Assembly: GCA_029582265.1 (NCBI GenBank)
Contig: CM055817.1
Location: 54,277,374 to 54,341,373 of the forward strand
Source: Zoroaster sp. YZ-2022
Taxonomy: Eukaryota; Echinodermata; Asteroidea; Forcipulatida; Zoroasteridae
DNA: 64,000 nucleotides
Reading direction: 5' to 3'
The notes beneath the pieces were generated by a model. It saw only the letters and a list, made by a program, of their open reading frames with translations, searched no databases and had not been told where the DNA came from. Made by a program: the position numbers and the translations under genes. Below are positions 41,812 through 52,587 of this stretch, piece after piece. Position 1 is the stretch's first letter. The number at the start of each line of letters is the position of its first letter.

Positions 41812-43820
41812 GAGATCATTGTCACATTACCGGAAAGTATAGAGGCGCGGCACATAGCTGCTGTAATTTAAAACTAAGTTTAAAACCAAACAGAACTTTT
41901 ATTCCGGTCGTATTTCATAATTTGCGAGGATACGATTCTCATCTCATTATGCAGGCCGCGAGTCAAACGACGGGAAATCTAACGTGTATTCCAAACAATA
42001 TCGAAAAATATATTTCCTTTTCAATCGGGCAACTACGATTTATAGACAGCGCTCAATTTTTATTGGCGTCGTTGGATAAACTCGTAAAATCAAACGATTC
42101 TTTTCCGATTACAACCGAACTCGAACCCTCTCTCGAAAAATTTAATCTGTTAAAAAGCAAGGGTATTTATCCTTACGAGTACATGGATAAACAATATATT
42201 CCAAACAATATCGAAAAATATATTTCCTTTTCAATCGGGCAACTACGATTTATAGACAGCGCTCAATTTTTATTGGCGTCGTTGGATAAACTCGTAAAAT
42301 CAAACGATTCTTTTCCGATTACAACCGAACTCGAACCCTCTCTCGAAAAATTTAATCTGTTAAAAAGCAAGGGTATTTATCCTTACGAGTACATGGATAG
42401 TTTTGAAAAATTTAAAGAGACGCGTCTTCCTTTACAAGAAAATTTTTATAGTAGTTTAAACAACCAACACATTACCAAAGAACAATACGAGCATGCAAAG
42501 AATGTATTTCATACCTTTGATTGTAAAAATTTAGGAGACTATCACGATTTATACGTGCGTACCGATACTTGCTTATTGGCGGACGTGTTTGAAAATTTCC
42601 GTAATACTTGCACGAAACAATACGGTTTAGATCCGGCTAATTATTATACTAGTCCTGGTCTGAGTCGGGACGCTTTATTGAAACATTCTAAACAAACTTT
42701 AGAATTACTCACGGACGTTGACATGCATTTATTTATAGAGAAAGGTACGCGCGGAGGAACGTGCATGGTGAGTAAACGATACGCTAAAGCAAATAATGTT
42801 TACTTAGACGACTACGACGAATCGAAACCGTCGAGTTACATTACGTACTTGGACGCGAATAATTTATACGGCTACGCGATGAGTCAACCTTTGCCGACGG
42901 GTAATTTTAAATGGATGACGTCATCACGAATAGACAAACTGGAGCGCGAGGGACTTAAACCGAACAAAGGATGTATTTTAGAAGTTGATTTAGAATATTC
43001 CAAAGATTTACACGATTCTCACAACGCATTTCCACTCGCGCCAGAGTCTTTAGTAGTACCGAAAGAATGGATGAGCGAGTATCAGCTCGAGTTATTGAAA
43101 GACAAGCCGGCTCCAAACGTCGTAAAATTAGTTCCAAATTTATACGATAAACGTAATTACGTTCTTCATTATCGTAATTTGCGATTGTATTTACAACTCG
43201 GTATGAAACTAACTAAAATTCATCGCGTTTTAGAATTTGACGAATCACGTTGGATGAAATCGTACATCGATAAAAACACTCAACTCAGAAAACTCGCGAC
43301 GAGTGATTTTGAAAAAGATTTATACAAACTCATGAACAATTCAGTTTTTGGAAAGACGATGGAAAATGTACGAAAACGCGTCAACGTAAACTTGAAGCGG
43401 TTAAACGACGAAAAAGCGGAAAATCAAATTAAAAGACTTATCTCTAAACCAAATTTTGCAGAGGCGAGGATTTTTGATAATGAACTAGTAGCGATTCACA
43501 TGCACAAAACAAAACTCATTCTCAACCGCCCGGTTTACGTAGGAATGAGCGTACTGGATTTATCTAAACATTTAATGTATGATTTTTATTACAATCAATT
43601 AAAGAAGAAATACAGCGAGAGGTGTGAGTTGGTATACACGGATACGGATAGCTTGTTGTTGGAAATTAAAACTCGAGATGTTTATAAAGATATGAAAAAA
43701 GACAAGCATTTATACGATTTTAGTAATTATAAACAAGATCATTTTCTATTTTCTGAAGAAAATAAAAAAGTGATTGGTAAAATGAAAGACGAGACCGCGC
43801 GCGGGAACTCTAATCTCTGA
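41812..43820 (+). pseudogene. Polinton DNA polymerase B, palm part with internal duplication
   Basis: Open from the break near 41812; the first ATG of this frame is at 41922. A 210-bp direct tandem duplication (starting about 41980 and 42190) repeats 70 residues in frame, between the exonuclease and palm regions. Polymerase motifs are all present: motif A YLDANNLYGYAM, motif B KLMNNSVFGKTMENVRKR and motif C YTDTDS. The frame ends prematurely at 43818-43820 after a small indel in a CGCGCG run near 43800. Even without the frameshifts, the duplicated segment could disturb folding. Confidence 0.9.
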
Positions 43821-44121
43821 AGTTGTTTGTTTGAGACCCAAAATGTATTCGATACTTTTATCGGACGAAAAACAAATAAGAAAAGCTAAAGGAGTTAAAA
43901 AACAAGTTTTAGAACAATATATTAAACACGACCGTTATAAACAAGTTTTATCTCAAAATGTTACGCTACATCACCCTATGAATTTTATTAGGCATGAAAA
44001 ACATCGACTATATACAACTCGAATAAATAAAATATCGCTATCACCTTTAGACACAAAGAGGCACATTTTAGAAGACGGAATAGGCACTCACGCTTACGGT
44101 CACTATAGTCTTAACGTTTAA
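43806..44121 (+). pseudogene. Polinton DNA polymerase B, C-terminal part
   Basis: About 100 codons in a third frame, overlapping the end of the previous fragment. Contains RPKMYSILLSDE, a lysine-rich segment and the C-terminal HAYGHYSLNV, which match the thumb and tail of Polinton polymerases. It has no sensible start of its own. Confidence 0.85.
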
Positions 44122-44123
44122 CG

Positions 44124-44205
44124 CGCAATTACGATCTCTTTTACAATTACGATCTCTTGTGTGATATTACGATCTCTCTCGCAACAATTACAATTACAAT
44201 TACAA
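44124..44205. repeat. Short repeats between convergent polymerase and integrase genes
   Basis: ATTACGATCTCT occurs three times and CAATTA is repeated five times. It lies between two convergent genes, so it may hold their transcript ends. Confidence 0.6.
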
Positions 44206-45201
44206 TTACGGCATGATTGGAGGATTTTCTGTATCTCTAGGAATAATTTGTAATTCTTGTTTTACAAAACTACGAGCGGGCCCCGCGTCCAAGTAATACA
44301 AGATGGGTTGATTCGCGGCTTTCATCGTTTTAGATATTCTATATACCGTTATACTCCATATAGGATCTGTGGCGCGGCGTCTCGTATCTTTTTCAGCTTC
44401 ACCGGGCGCGTATAGATACCTAATTAAACTGTTGCTCGGGATTCTTTTTTCGTTCTTTACAACAACTGGCGAGGCTGGGTTTTGCTCGACGCTACGTAAT
44501 TTAATCGCGTCTTTAGGTTTTAAATTAATGAGCCTCGTCGTCTCATTATTTAACGCTTTTACGACTAACGGCAATCTTTTAACCCATTCTCTATTTCTCA
44601 TATCGGTCGCTATTTCTTGCGCATATTGATGCGAAAACAATCTTTCGCTCAAAGTTCTATTAAATCGCTCCACTATACCCTGAGCTCTATGATTACCAAC
44701 CTCACCTCTTTGTATTACAACATGTTGTTTGCTCATTAATACGTTTACGCTGCTCATAAATTATTTTCCAGGATCGACTTTTATAATTTTTGGCCAAGAC
44801 AATAACGAACGTTTGTAAATCTTCTCAAACGCGTTACCAACTTGTGTAGCCGTTTTATCAGTTAACGGTTGTGCTTCTTTATATCTACTGGCTTCATCTA
44901 CAACGGTTAATGCGTACTTGTACGTAATTCTACCAACTACATCGTGCGGAAGAAATAGCAGGTCTGCTTGATGAACCTCATTCGGTTTTTCGAGCGTACT
45001 ATTACTACTGGTTGGTCTTGGAATGTATTTAGGATAGGGTAAATAAATTTGCCACAGCGCTTGCTTTTTTATCCACTGTCTAACTAATTTTACATTCACC
45101 TTTGTTTCTTTAGCCAGCTTGCTGATCGCATCTTGACCTTTGTAATATCCTTTCGGACTATAATAAGCGTTTGAAAGTTTTAGTTTTACTCGTTTATCCA
45201 T
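44206..45201 (-). pseudogene. Polinton integrase (rve superfamily), one in-frame stop
   Basis: Start at 45201 preceded by TATAAATATTAA. The N-terminal part has the Polinton-type helical domain (YYSPKGYYKG, WIKKQALW). The catalytic core follows: first Asp in VHQADLLFL, second Asp in IKVDPGK, and Glu in GIVERFNRTL. A TAA at 44761-44763 lies two codons after the second Asp motif, in the same frame as the rest, so one base change truncates the protein to 146 aa. The C-terminal 183 codons include a chromodomain-like region (YRISKTMKAANQPILYYL). Integrases of this type join element ends to target DNA, which fits the 6-bp target duplication. Confidence 0.9.
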
Positions 45202-45470
45202 TTAATATTTATAAATATATTTTATTCAGCGGGTATGAGCGAGTTTGGTAAAATTCCTTGTTTAACCCTTTCATTACCAGCCAGTTATGGCAGAGATTAC
45301 CCTTCTTTACCACAGTAATTAGGAGCCCAATGTCACTTCAGCACCAGTGGGTTTTTCACAATTTCATTGAAGTGCGCCCTCACACGGCAGGAATACACAC
45401 TTTTTTAACTTTCTCATTTGTATGTAAAAATGAGTATACAAAAGGGAGGAAAACATTGTGCAAAAGCTAA

Positions 45471-45992
45471 ATATTTGGATCAGTATTTACACTAAAGTAA
45501 AGTAATACAAATGGGTGATATTTCATGCAAATACGGTACAGGTATACGATTTTTTTTCCATGTGAAAAACAACTTGGATGAGATTTTGGGGGATTTTTTT
45601 TGGTTATCTACTTGGAAATGAACCATTTACTTGTATTCAGTGTAAATACATCACAATCCATGCTAACACCCCCCCCCCCACCCCCCAATTCAATGTTGGT
45701 TTGGACTAATCTGCAGATTTTTAAAGTGTAAAAGCAAATGAATTAAATATTTGGATCAGTATTTACACTAATGTAAAGTAATACAAATGGGTGATATTTC
45801 ATGCAAATACGGTACAGGTATAAGATTATTTTTCCATGTGAAAAACAACTTGGATGAGATTTTGGGGGATTTTTTTTGGTTATCTACTTGGAAATGAACC
45901 ATTTACTTGTATTCAGTGTAAATACATCACAATCCATGCTAAACCCCACCCCCGCCCCCCATCCCCCAATTCAATGTTGGTTTGGACTGTAA
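45471..45992. repeat. Two direct 276-bp units in the piggyBac 3' region
   Basis: ATATTTGGATCAGTATTTAC begins units at 45471 and 45747, each ending with a poly-C tract and CAATTCAATGTTGGTTTGGACT. Only a few differences separate them, so the duplication is recent. Confidence 0.9.
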
Positions 45993-46067
45993 TCTGCGGC
46001 TTGTCCGACCATTCCCAACATTGAACGGGGGGGGGGGGGTTTGAAGGCAAATAGTATAGATTTACAA

Positions 46068-48404
46068 TCAAGTGATGTGGTATTTCTCAAAGCAAGGAAC
46101 TATGCACATAGGTTGTGCACATTGTTTACAGATCATCTTTGTTTGTTTTCGCCTGCCTAATTTTCGGTTACTGCAAACAATGTAGTCGCGTTTCTTTCCA
46201 TTGGGGGTTTTGCCAGGATAGTGCTGTTGCCCTGTCAACTCAATAGGAATATGGTATCTCAACTGACTTGTTGCGTTACGTTCCCAACCCAACAGCAAGC
46301 CCTGTACAATCCCTATACGAAAATCAAGGTTACTGACATTTTTGTTCCCTGATATGCTGGTGAATATTACTCTGCTATTGACAATACAAATATTCAGCAT
46401 ATGGAAAAAAACTCTTTTCCACCATTTCAAGCTTCTGTGTGTATGATTGTAGTACTGAAAACATTGGTTGGCAAGATCAGTTCCACCCATGTTTTTGTTG
46501 TAATCTTCAATACAATTGGGCTTCATAACATCACAAAATCCACTTTTGGACAAATCAGTGTTGCCTACATTAGTTAAAAGTGTTACAGATTTTTTGTCTT
46601 GCCAAACGATACACAATTGCCCACCTTTCACCCAAAAAAATGGGTCATCTCCTTTCTTCATTTTATGTTTTTTTGGGTTTGCGGCCTGGGGTATTCCCTG
46701 TGTAGTGTAACGAACAGTTCCACAACATCCGAATCCTAGTTTAGCAAGTTTAGCTACAAGAGCTGGGCTAGTATAGTAATTATCACAATATATTACGTGT
46801 CCCTTATTCTTAAGTCCATGGACCAGATCAATGACGACTTTTCCTGCAACTGTTGGGTTTGGTGGATGGCAGTCTGATGACTTGAAATCTACGTCTGCAT
46901 CATAAACAGTTTGGGTGTCGTCGGCTCCTGTGTACAGTTTCCAAGCACACGTGTATCCTGTTTTGGACTCGTTCAGGGAGAAGGCTTTAATACCCCGTTT
47001 GATAGGTTTGTTAGGCATGTACTGAACAAAACTTAAGCGTCCCTTGAATTTCAACATACTCTCGTCTGGAGACAGATTCTGCGCAGGGTTATACAGGTTG
47101 AGAAACTTCGGGACGAGGACTTCTATCAAGGGCCGAACTTTGGAAAGTTTGTCCCGTTTAGCCAAGGCTCTACGAGGAATTTGGTTATTTGAGATGTGGA
47201 GGAACCGAAGAATTGAACTGAACCGATTTCGGGACATGATCGACGGGTAGAATGGGATGCGAAGAACTTCAGATGTTGACCAGTACATCTTGTATTGAGA
47301 GGATTTGTTTATGCCCATAGCAATGAGAAGTGCCACAAATGCCATCATTTCTGGAATGTTGGTTGGGTGCCAGGAGAATTGTTGACCAGGATTTGATTCT
47401 ATTGTTTGCTGCGCATAGCGATTAGTCTCATCGACGAGCATATCCCACACGAGTTGACAAAAATACAGCTTGAAGATCTCCACTGCCGACAGTGTGGCAA
47501 AGTCGCCGGTGGGGCCAGAATTTCCATTGAACTGCACAGTCCCACACTCGTAATGGTCTCGTCGTTCCCAACCGGATCGGAAATCTAACTTTCCTGTCGT
47601 TCTTGATCTCGGTCGGCTGTCACCTTGGTAGGTAGGCTGCAACAGAAAAACAAGGCAAAGGAGGATTAATCTCGGTCCTTTGTAAATACAATATCTCAAT
47701 GCTGCATGTGCACAGGCCACAGGGGGTCATGCGCAAAATGAATATTGTGGTGAGAAAAAAAATTTGGCAGATTCCATCCACTCTCCAAAATTCGTTATCG
47801 ATAAATTTTCGTTTTAATGTGGGATTGTGAATGTGAATTCCCCCAACTTCTTGCATAATACGACTTATGAGGGCCTTTCGAATACAAGGCTATTCTTTTG
47901 GAAGCTTGAGACTAAGAGTGCATTTTCAGCCTGTTAACGCTAAACAGCACGACCGGCTATGGGTAAATGTTAAAATTTCTATGCTATATCTATACATCAA
48001 TGTCGTCATCAACTTGCTGTTTCAATGAATACAAATATTACCCCAACAAACTACTAATAATTGTACATTTTCACTTGACGTTTTTGACCCAGTCCAGGGG
48101 GTGGGGATTTGGTCAATCCTATTAAAAGGGATCCATTTTCTAAATTTACATTACTCAACTCCAACAGTTGTAACGCTATTTACGCTATAGCCTAGGAAAA
48201 TAAGTGAATTACGTTAATTTGCATTGGGCCAGGAAGAGTAACGTTAACTGTTATTAATATTAGTTATTCATTTTTACTGTGATTTTGGCCTACCTCTTCA
48301 AGTTCAACGTCGTCGTCGTCATCCGTTACTTCGTCATCTGATTCTGAGCCACTGTCTGCCAAAATCTCAGCCAAAATGCCATCATTTATGTCCGTTTCCA
48401 TCAT
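46068..48404 (-). CDS. piggyBac-family transposase, two exons, about 559 aa
   Basis: Exon 1 runs 48404-48294 (an upstream ATG at 48467 is also possible) and encodes an acidic start with an Asp/Glu run, ending ELEE at a GAG|GTAGGC donor. Exon 2 runs from 47636 (acceptor TTGCAG after a pyrimidine tract) to a stop at 46068, in phase. The core has SPDESMLKFKGRLSF, KPIKRGIKAFSL, YCDNYYTSPALVAKL and MGGTDLANQCFQYYNH. The C terminus is a cysteine-rich zinc-binding tail (CSNRKLGRRKQT..C..C). The first catalytic position reads NES where the family normally has Asp before the Ser, so the catalytic triad may be incomplete. Otherwise the gene is open along its whole length. Confidence 0.85.
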
Positions 48405-48675
48405 GATTGCAACTAAATTCAACTGACCGTTGCGGAAGCGAGTGGACGCTAGCACCAAAAACCGCAAAGTGACGCACTTTTCTTTTCATACACTTCATTC
48501 CTGTCAATAGAGGGCGCCAACCCCAAAAACAACTCAAGCATTTTCAGGTGGTGATTTAAGTCGCCGTGGTCGTCAAGGGCATGCCGATTCCCGGCACCTT
48601 TTAGAGCCCACGGGAAGGAAGCGTATCACAACAAAGGCTCTTTTTAGAGCCCGTGGGATCGAAAGGGTTAACTAA

Positions 48676-48876
48676 CTACATTTGCGTCACACTAGATAAT
48701 CCAATCGTTGCGGTGAGTTTTAACCCGTCTTTTATATCTAATTTTCCTAAATCGGCCGGTTTCATTTTAAATATTTTTTCGCCGAGCATGCTGTATAAAA
48801 CGACTAAAAGAGTCATAACGGCGCTGTGATAAACAGAATCGGCGATTGTTTTCGTATCTATCGGCATTGAAGACAT
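48676..48876 (-). CDS. Small hydrophobic Polinton protein, 66 aa
   Basis: Starts MSSMPIDTKTIADSVYHS with a hydrophobic stretch AVMTLLVVLYSML that could span a membrane. TATAAAATATG lies at the start. Five bases separate its stop from the piggyBac target site. The function is unknown; a virion membrane or assembly role is only a guess. Confidence 0.6.
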   Translation of the reverse strand: MSSMPIDTKTIADSVYHSAVMTLLVVLYSMLGEKIFKMKPADLGKLDIKDGLKLTATIGLSSVTQM

Positions 48877-48916
48877 ATTTTATAATCGTTAAATATAATA
48901 TTTAAAAAAAAAACTT

Positions 48917-49333
48917 TTATTCCATTTCAAAAACGATGGGTTCTCTCGTCGTCTGCGAGGCGGGTGGTTCTCTAGCGAGTTTAACCGAATCAGGTTTAGA
49001 CGGTTCGTTTTTAAATGTTGGTTCTGAGGTCTGTCTAAACAATAAATAAGCGATACCCCCAATAGCTAAACCAATAGCTACATAGACAAAATAGCTCGTT
49101 TTATTGCTCGACGAGTTGTTTTCTTCACGACTCGGCGCATCGCGAGACGTTTTAACGCTTTTCGCGGGTTTAGCGAGTTGTAGTTTTTTCTTTTTGTTAA
49201 TTTCGGCTAGTCTTTTTCCAGCCGCAACTCTGTTTGGGTTTTTTGGTTTAGTCGCTGGTTGGGTTACGGTCTTCGGCGTTGAAGTTTGCGGTTGCATCGG
49301 TTCCGGTTGCGCAATCTGCTCGTTCGTTTCCAT
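48917..49333 (-). CDS. Single-pass membrane protein of the Polinton, 138 aa
   Basis: A Q/P/T-rich, then Lys-rich N-terminal half (KRLAEINKKKKLQLAK) is followed by one membrane segment YFVYVAIGLAIGGIAYLLF at about residues 81-99 and a polar tail. It starts inside the end of the 199-aa gene (86-bp overlap), suggesting coupled expression. Not recognised beyond its place in the element. Confidence 0.6.
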   Translation of the reverse strand: METNEQIAQPEPMQPQTSTPKTVTQPATKPKNPNRVAAGKRLAEINKKKKLQLAKPAKSVKTSRDAPSREENNSSSNKTSYFVYVAIGLAIGGIAYLLFRQTSEPTFKNEPSKPDSVKLAREPPASQTTREPIVFEME

Positions 49334-49847
49334 CGCTTTTATTATCTACACAAGATTCTTCTTTTCTTTTTAAATGTTTTGCCGTAATTAGCGAAGCGCT
49401 GAGCGGAGCGATCAACATGCCGTACTTGTAGTATATTTCACACGCCACGGTAGAAAGCATGGTAGAAATGAACGGATCTTTTTCTAAATCTGAAATTAAT
49501 TTACCTTCATCATCAATTTGAAATCTATGGCCGTACAAATCTATACGATTTAAACTAAATCCTAATAGTTTAGCGTATAGCGTTATAATGGCGCTACCTA
49601 AAGACTGAGTAATATCGCGACCTAATTTAGTTTCGTATTGCGTGTGCAGCGCGTCTCGCTCTTCGGTAGACAAAGCTTCAATATCGCTAACGCTTAGTTC
49701 TTTTCCGAAAAACTTTTTCGAATCTCCTCCCACTACAACAGATAAAAGACGTATTTTTTGTTTCAACGACGTATCATCGTTAGTATTGTCATCGCCCGCG
49801 AGTGTTACCAGTGGATTTTCGTTTAATAGTTTATGTACTTCTTCCAT
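49248..49847 (-). CDS. Polinton protein of unknown function, 199 aa
   Basis: Soluble, acidic N terminus, largely helical middle with two moderately hydrophobic stretches (SLGSAIITLYAKLLGF and YYKYGMLIAPLSASLI) and a hydrophilic tail. CTATAAATACGTATAATAA precedes the ATG. It overlaps the next upstream gene by about 25 bp. I do not recognise a domain. Confidence 0.55.
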   Translation of the reverse strand: MEEVHKLLNENPLVTLAGDDNTNDDTSLKQKIRLLSVVVGGDSKKFFGKELSVSDIEALSTEERDALHTQYETKLGRDITQSLGSAIITLYAKLLGFSLNRIDLYGHRFQIDDEGKLISDLEKDPFISTMLSTVACEIYYKYGMLIAPLSASLITAKHLKRKEESCVDNKSDGNERADCATGTDATANFNAEDRNPTSD

Positions 49848-50149
49848 TTATTATACGTATTTATAGAATAATCGGTTAAATTTATAAAAAAATATAGAAA
49901 CCAATAATTAATTTTAGATAACCCATCGACGTTTAAAAGTTCGTTAAGATTAAACGTTAGATCTTTTACTTGTTCAGCAGATATACTCGTAAATATACCT
50001 TTTACTTTTTCAGTATTCTCGTTTAAAACTTGTACTAGGTTTTCTCTTTCTTTTTCAGTATTGAGAAGTTGGTTAAGATTATATATAAAATCATTTACTC
50101 GTTCAGCAGATATATTCGTAAATATAACTTTTACTCGTTCAGCATTCAT
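49823..50149 (-). CDS. Repeat protein of the Polinton, 108 aa
   Basis: Two internal repeats of about 30 residues: ERVKVIFTNISAERVNDFIY and EKVKGIFTSISAEQVKDLTF, each followed by NLN(Q/E)LLN. Each looks like a pair of helices. TATAAATATG stands exactly at the start. First gene of an overlapping minus-strand block; function unknown. Confidence 0.55.
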   Translation of the reverse strand: MNAERVKVIFTNISAERVNDFIYNLNQLLNTEKERENLVQVLNENTEKVKGIFTSISAEQVKDLTFNLNELLNVDGLSKINYWFLYFFINLTDYSINTYNKWKKYINY

Positions 50150-50204
50150 ATTTATAAATAGATCTTATAATATTTACCGGTATTAAAATACGAGACAACC
50201 TTAA

Positions 50205-50560
50205 GTGTAATTACTAATGACCTAGTGGTAATTACTCTTAACCTGTGGGGGGATCGCTCAACGACCTATGTGCAACCTGTGAGTAACATGTGAGTAACAT
50301 GTGAGTAACATGTGAGTAACCTATGGGTAATTGCTAAACGACCTACAGTAATTGCTCAACGACCTACAGTAATTGCTCAACGACCTGCTAAACGACCTAC
50401 AGTAATTGCTCAACGACCTCTCAACGACCTACAGTAATTGCTCAACGACCTACAGTAATTACTCTTAACTTAGTGGTAATTGCTCTTAATTTAGTGGTAA
50501 TTGCTCTTAATTTAGTGGTAATTGCTAAGACTCTGTGAGTAACCTATGAGCAACCCTTAG
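50205..50560. repeat. Cluster of short repeats in a Polinton intergenic region
   Basis: GTGAGTAACAT occurs in tandem (about 50280-50330), then CTACAGTAATTGCTCAACGAC several times, then TTAGTGGTAATTGCTCTTAA. Period and spacing vary, so it is not a CRISPR array. It separates the ATPase tail from the 108-aa gene. Confidence 0.85.
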
Positions 50561-50562
50561 TC

Positions 50563-51176
50563 ACGTATTTCATAATCGGTAGGCTGATCCGTTTTTAAAA
50601 TCAACTTGCGATGTAAAACTCGTTTTAGTTGCTCGCGTACGAGATCTCGTAACTCGGCCGTCGGAATAACATCATTTTCTCTAAGACAATTCTCGTACGA
50701 GTCTCTATCTTTACAATAAAACAAACACACCCATTTGAGTTGTTCTCTAAATCTTTCAATACGCTATTATATTTTTGCGAAAGAATCCAACAGCTGTGTT
50801 GTACGTGTCTACCGCTAAAAGCGAGGTTGGTAATCATACATTTATTATTCTCGTCGTATTTTTTATAATGCAACTGTTTATTAGCGCTGCAATCGTCTAT
50901 AATAAACAACGTTTCTTCCGTTTTGAAAGCATCGCTATAAATTTGTATAGCCCTATTCAGCGATATGTCGTTTAAATCGTTAACGTGTACGTTATCGTCG
51001 TTTAGAACCCATTTTCTATTTTTGTACGTATCGTTGTAGAAGATGGTGGGGCATAATATAACGATATTTTTAAAATATTTAAAATATTCATTTTCTAATA
51101 AATTTAAAACAAATTCAGTTTTTCCGCATCCCGTTTGGCCGCAAATTAACGCGGCGTGTGGATATTTAGGTAACAT
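50563..51176 (-). pseudogene. Polinton genome-packaging ATPase, frameshifted near its end
   Basis: P-loop ATPase of the FtsK/HerA type that pumps viral DNA into capsids. Walker A is GQTGCGKT at about residues 13-20, and Walker B is LFIIDD at about 90-95. A conserved SGRHVQHSCWILSQ segment follows, with the sensor-like Gln. The open frame from 51176 ends at 50625, but from about 50745 the family-like C terminus continues in another frame to a stop near 50563. A one-base loss in a run of A after GATTTA explains it. The P-loop core itself is intact. Confidence 0.85.
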
Positions 51177-51214
51177 TTTCTTTTTACTATAAAGCGTTTT
51201 TTAAATATCACGCC

Positions 51215-52492
51215 TTAATAATCTACCGATCCAAAACGTGAGTTTATAATATTTAGTTGCGCGTCCATGATAATAAAAGTATACATGTTTAGTTCGCCCG
51301 CATTTTCAGCTTCTTTTTCAATTTGAATAGTAATTCCTTCGCTCAAGTTTTGTACTCGTCTTCCGCTTCCGTGTAATTTATTATCGGTACTCGTTCTTAA
51401 ATCTAAAAATAAACCATATCGATTTAGAAAATAACTCGCTGGTTTGACGTTACTCAAATTTAACGCTTGTACGACTTGTATAGCGTGTTGTTGTTTCGAA
51501 TCACCGAAATATTTTGAAATCTCTTCCCAATGTTGATACCTTTGCATTCCGTGCGCGTAGAGTTGATTGGGAACGCCTTCGATCGTGATCGAAACTTTGT
51601 TTATTTTCGGATTATAAAACTTGTTGCTTTCTTTCGCGGTGGGTTCTCTAAATAAAAACAATATTCCTTTCATACTTTTTGCCGGGGTATTTAAATTAAT
51701 ATTCCACATCGTGTCGCTTTTGTTGCACGGAGTCACGCTTTGTCTTAGTACGCGATCAAACAATATACTCAACCGAGAGGTATATTGATTTTTAATCGTT
51801 CGAGCGAGTTCCGGCATATGAACGACCTCAAATTCTAAAGAAATTCCGCTTATGATATATTTCGCGGAATCGTCGGTGGTTTTAATCACGTTAGAAAATT
51901 TATTAAACACGAGTTCGTAAGTCAATCGATCTCCGATGCCCGACTGATAGTAAGGTTGATGATCGGTCAACAATTCAAAATCGAGAGGAATGTAATACCT
52001 ATTTTTATACGCGTCCGCGATAGCTTTATCTTTTCCTCCGTTACCACTTGTATTTTTATCGCTAGCGTCTATTCTTAATTTAGTCACGTTTGCATCTTCG
52101 ATTCCTTGATAAGCTAAATTTTCGCGTTGATCTTTGGTTAACCATTCGTCCTTGTAACAATTGAACACATCCGCGTCGTCTAATGAAAATATTTCATTTC
52201 CTTCCATTTTAATAATTATATGTTTTACGATGGCTCTACCAATGTTCTGCACCAACGTTCTATTTTCATCGCTCGAGCTAACGAGTTCTATGTTGAAAGC
52301 TAATCGCGATGTATTTGGAACGATGACGTCGTTCATTCCTAAATTTGGAAAACGAACCGTCAACAATTGATTTTCGGTAATGGTACTCGGATTGTTTGTA
52401 ATGACGACTTTTTGACGCAATCCTTTTACACCTCGTGGTTCTCTTATTCTCCTGTATGGGTCCAACACATCTCCGTACGTATTACTAGCCAT
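51215..52492 (-). CDS. Polinton major capsid protein, 425 aa
   Basis: Open over its whole length and preceded by TTATAAATATGG. It begins MASNTYGDVLDPYRRIREP, and a beta-rich body follows with VRFPNLGMNDVIVPNTSRLA, KMEGNEIFSLDDADVF, RYYIPLDFELL and ILFLFREPTAKESNKFYNP. This is the conserved Polinton protein often annotated as F54H12.2-like, predicted by the literature to be a double jelly-roll capsid protein. It lies directly upstream of the packaging ATPase on the same strand (about 40 bp apart), the arrangement expected for virion-forming genes. No break is seen. Confidence 0.85.
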   Translation of the reverse strand: MASNTYGDVLDPYRRIREPRGVKGLRQKVVITNNPSTITENQLLTVRFPNLGMNDVIVPNTSRLAFNIELVSSSDENRTLVQNIGRAIVKHIIIKMEGNEIFSLDDADVFNCYKDEWLTKDQRENLAYQGIEDANVTKLRIDASDKNTSGNGGKDKAIADAYKNRYYIPLDFELLTDHQPYYQSGIGDRLTYELVFNKFSNVIKTTDDSAKYIISGISLEFEVVHMPELARTIKNQYTSRLSILFDRVLRQSVTPCNKSDTMWNINLNTPAKSMKGILFLFREPTAKESNKFYNPKINKVSITIEGVPNQLYAHGMQRYQHWEEISKYFGDSKQQHAIQVVQALNLSNVKPASYFLNRYGLFLDLRTSTDNKLHGSGRRVQNLSEGITIQIEKEAENAGELNMYTFIIMDAQLNIINSRFGSVDY

Positions 52493-52587
52493 ATTTATAA
52501 CATATAAACATAATAATTTTTTTATCTTTTTAAAAAGAAACTATATTTGCAAACTATATTTACAAACACGTGATTTTGACAACATAT

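Larger units (their letters stand above)
45266..48667 (-). mobile_element. piggyBac-family transposon nested in the Polinton
   Basis: Flanked by TTAA at 45262-45265 and 48668-48671. The ends are CCCTTTC and GAAAGGG, then diverge. The 3402-bp element holds one spliced transposase gene and a direct 276-bp duplication near its left end. It sits between the integrase start and a small Polinton gene, damaging neither. Excision would be expected to restore a single TTAA. Confidence 0.9.

Noticed and set aside
44369..44629. Plus-strand 86-codon frame over the integrase
   Set aside because: Antisense shadow of the integrase C-terminal region.
50205..50560. CRISPR-like repeat cluster
   Set aside because: Repeats are short, unequal and contiguous without unique spacers, and the genome is eukaryotic.
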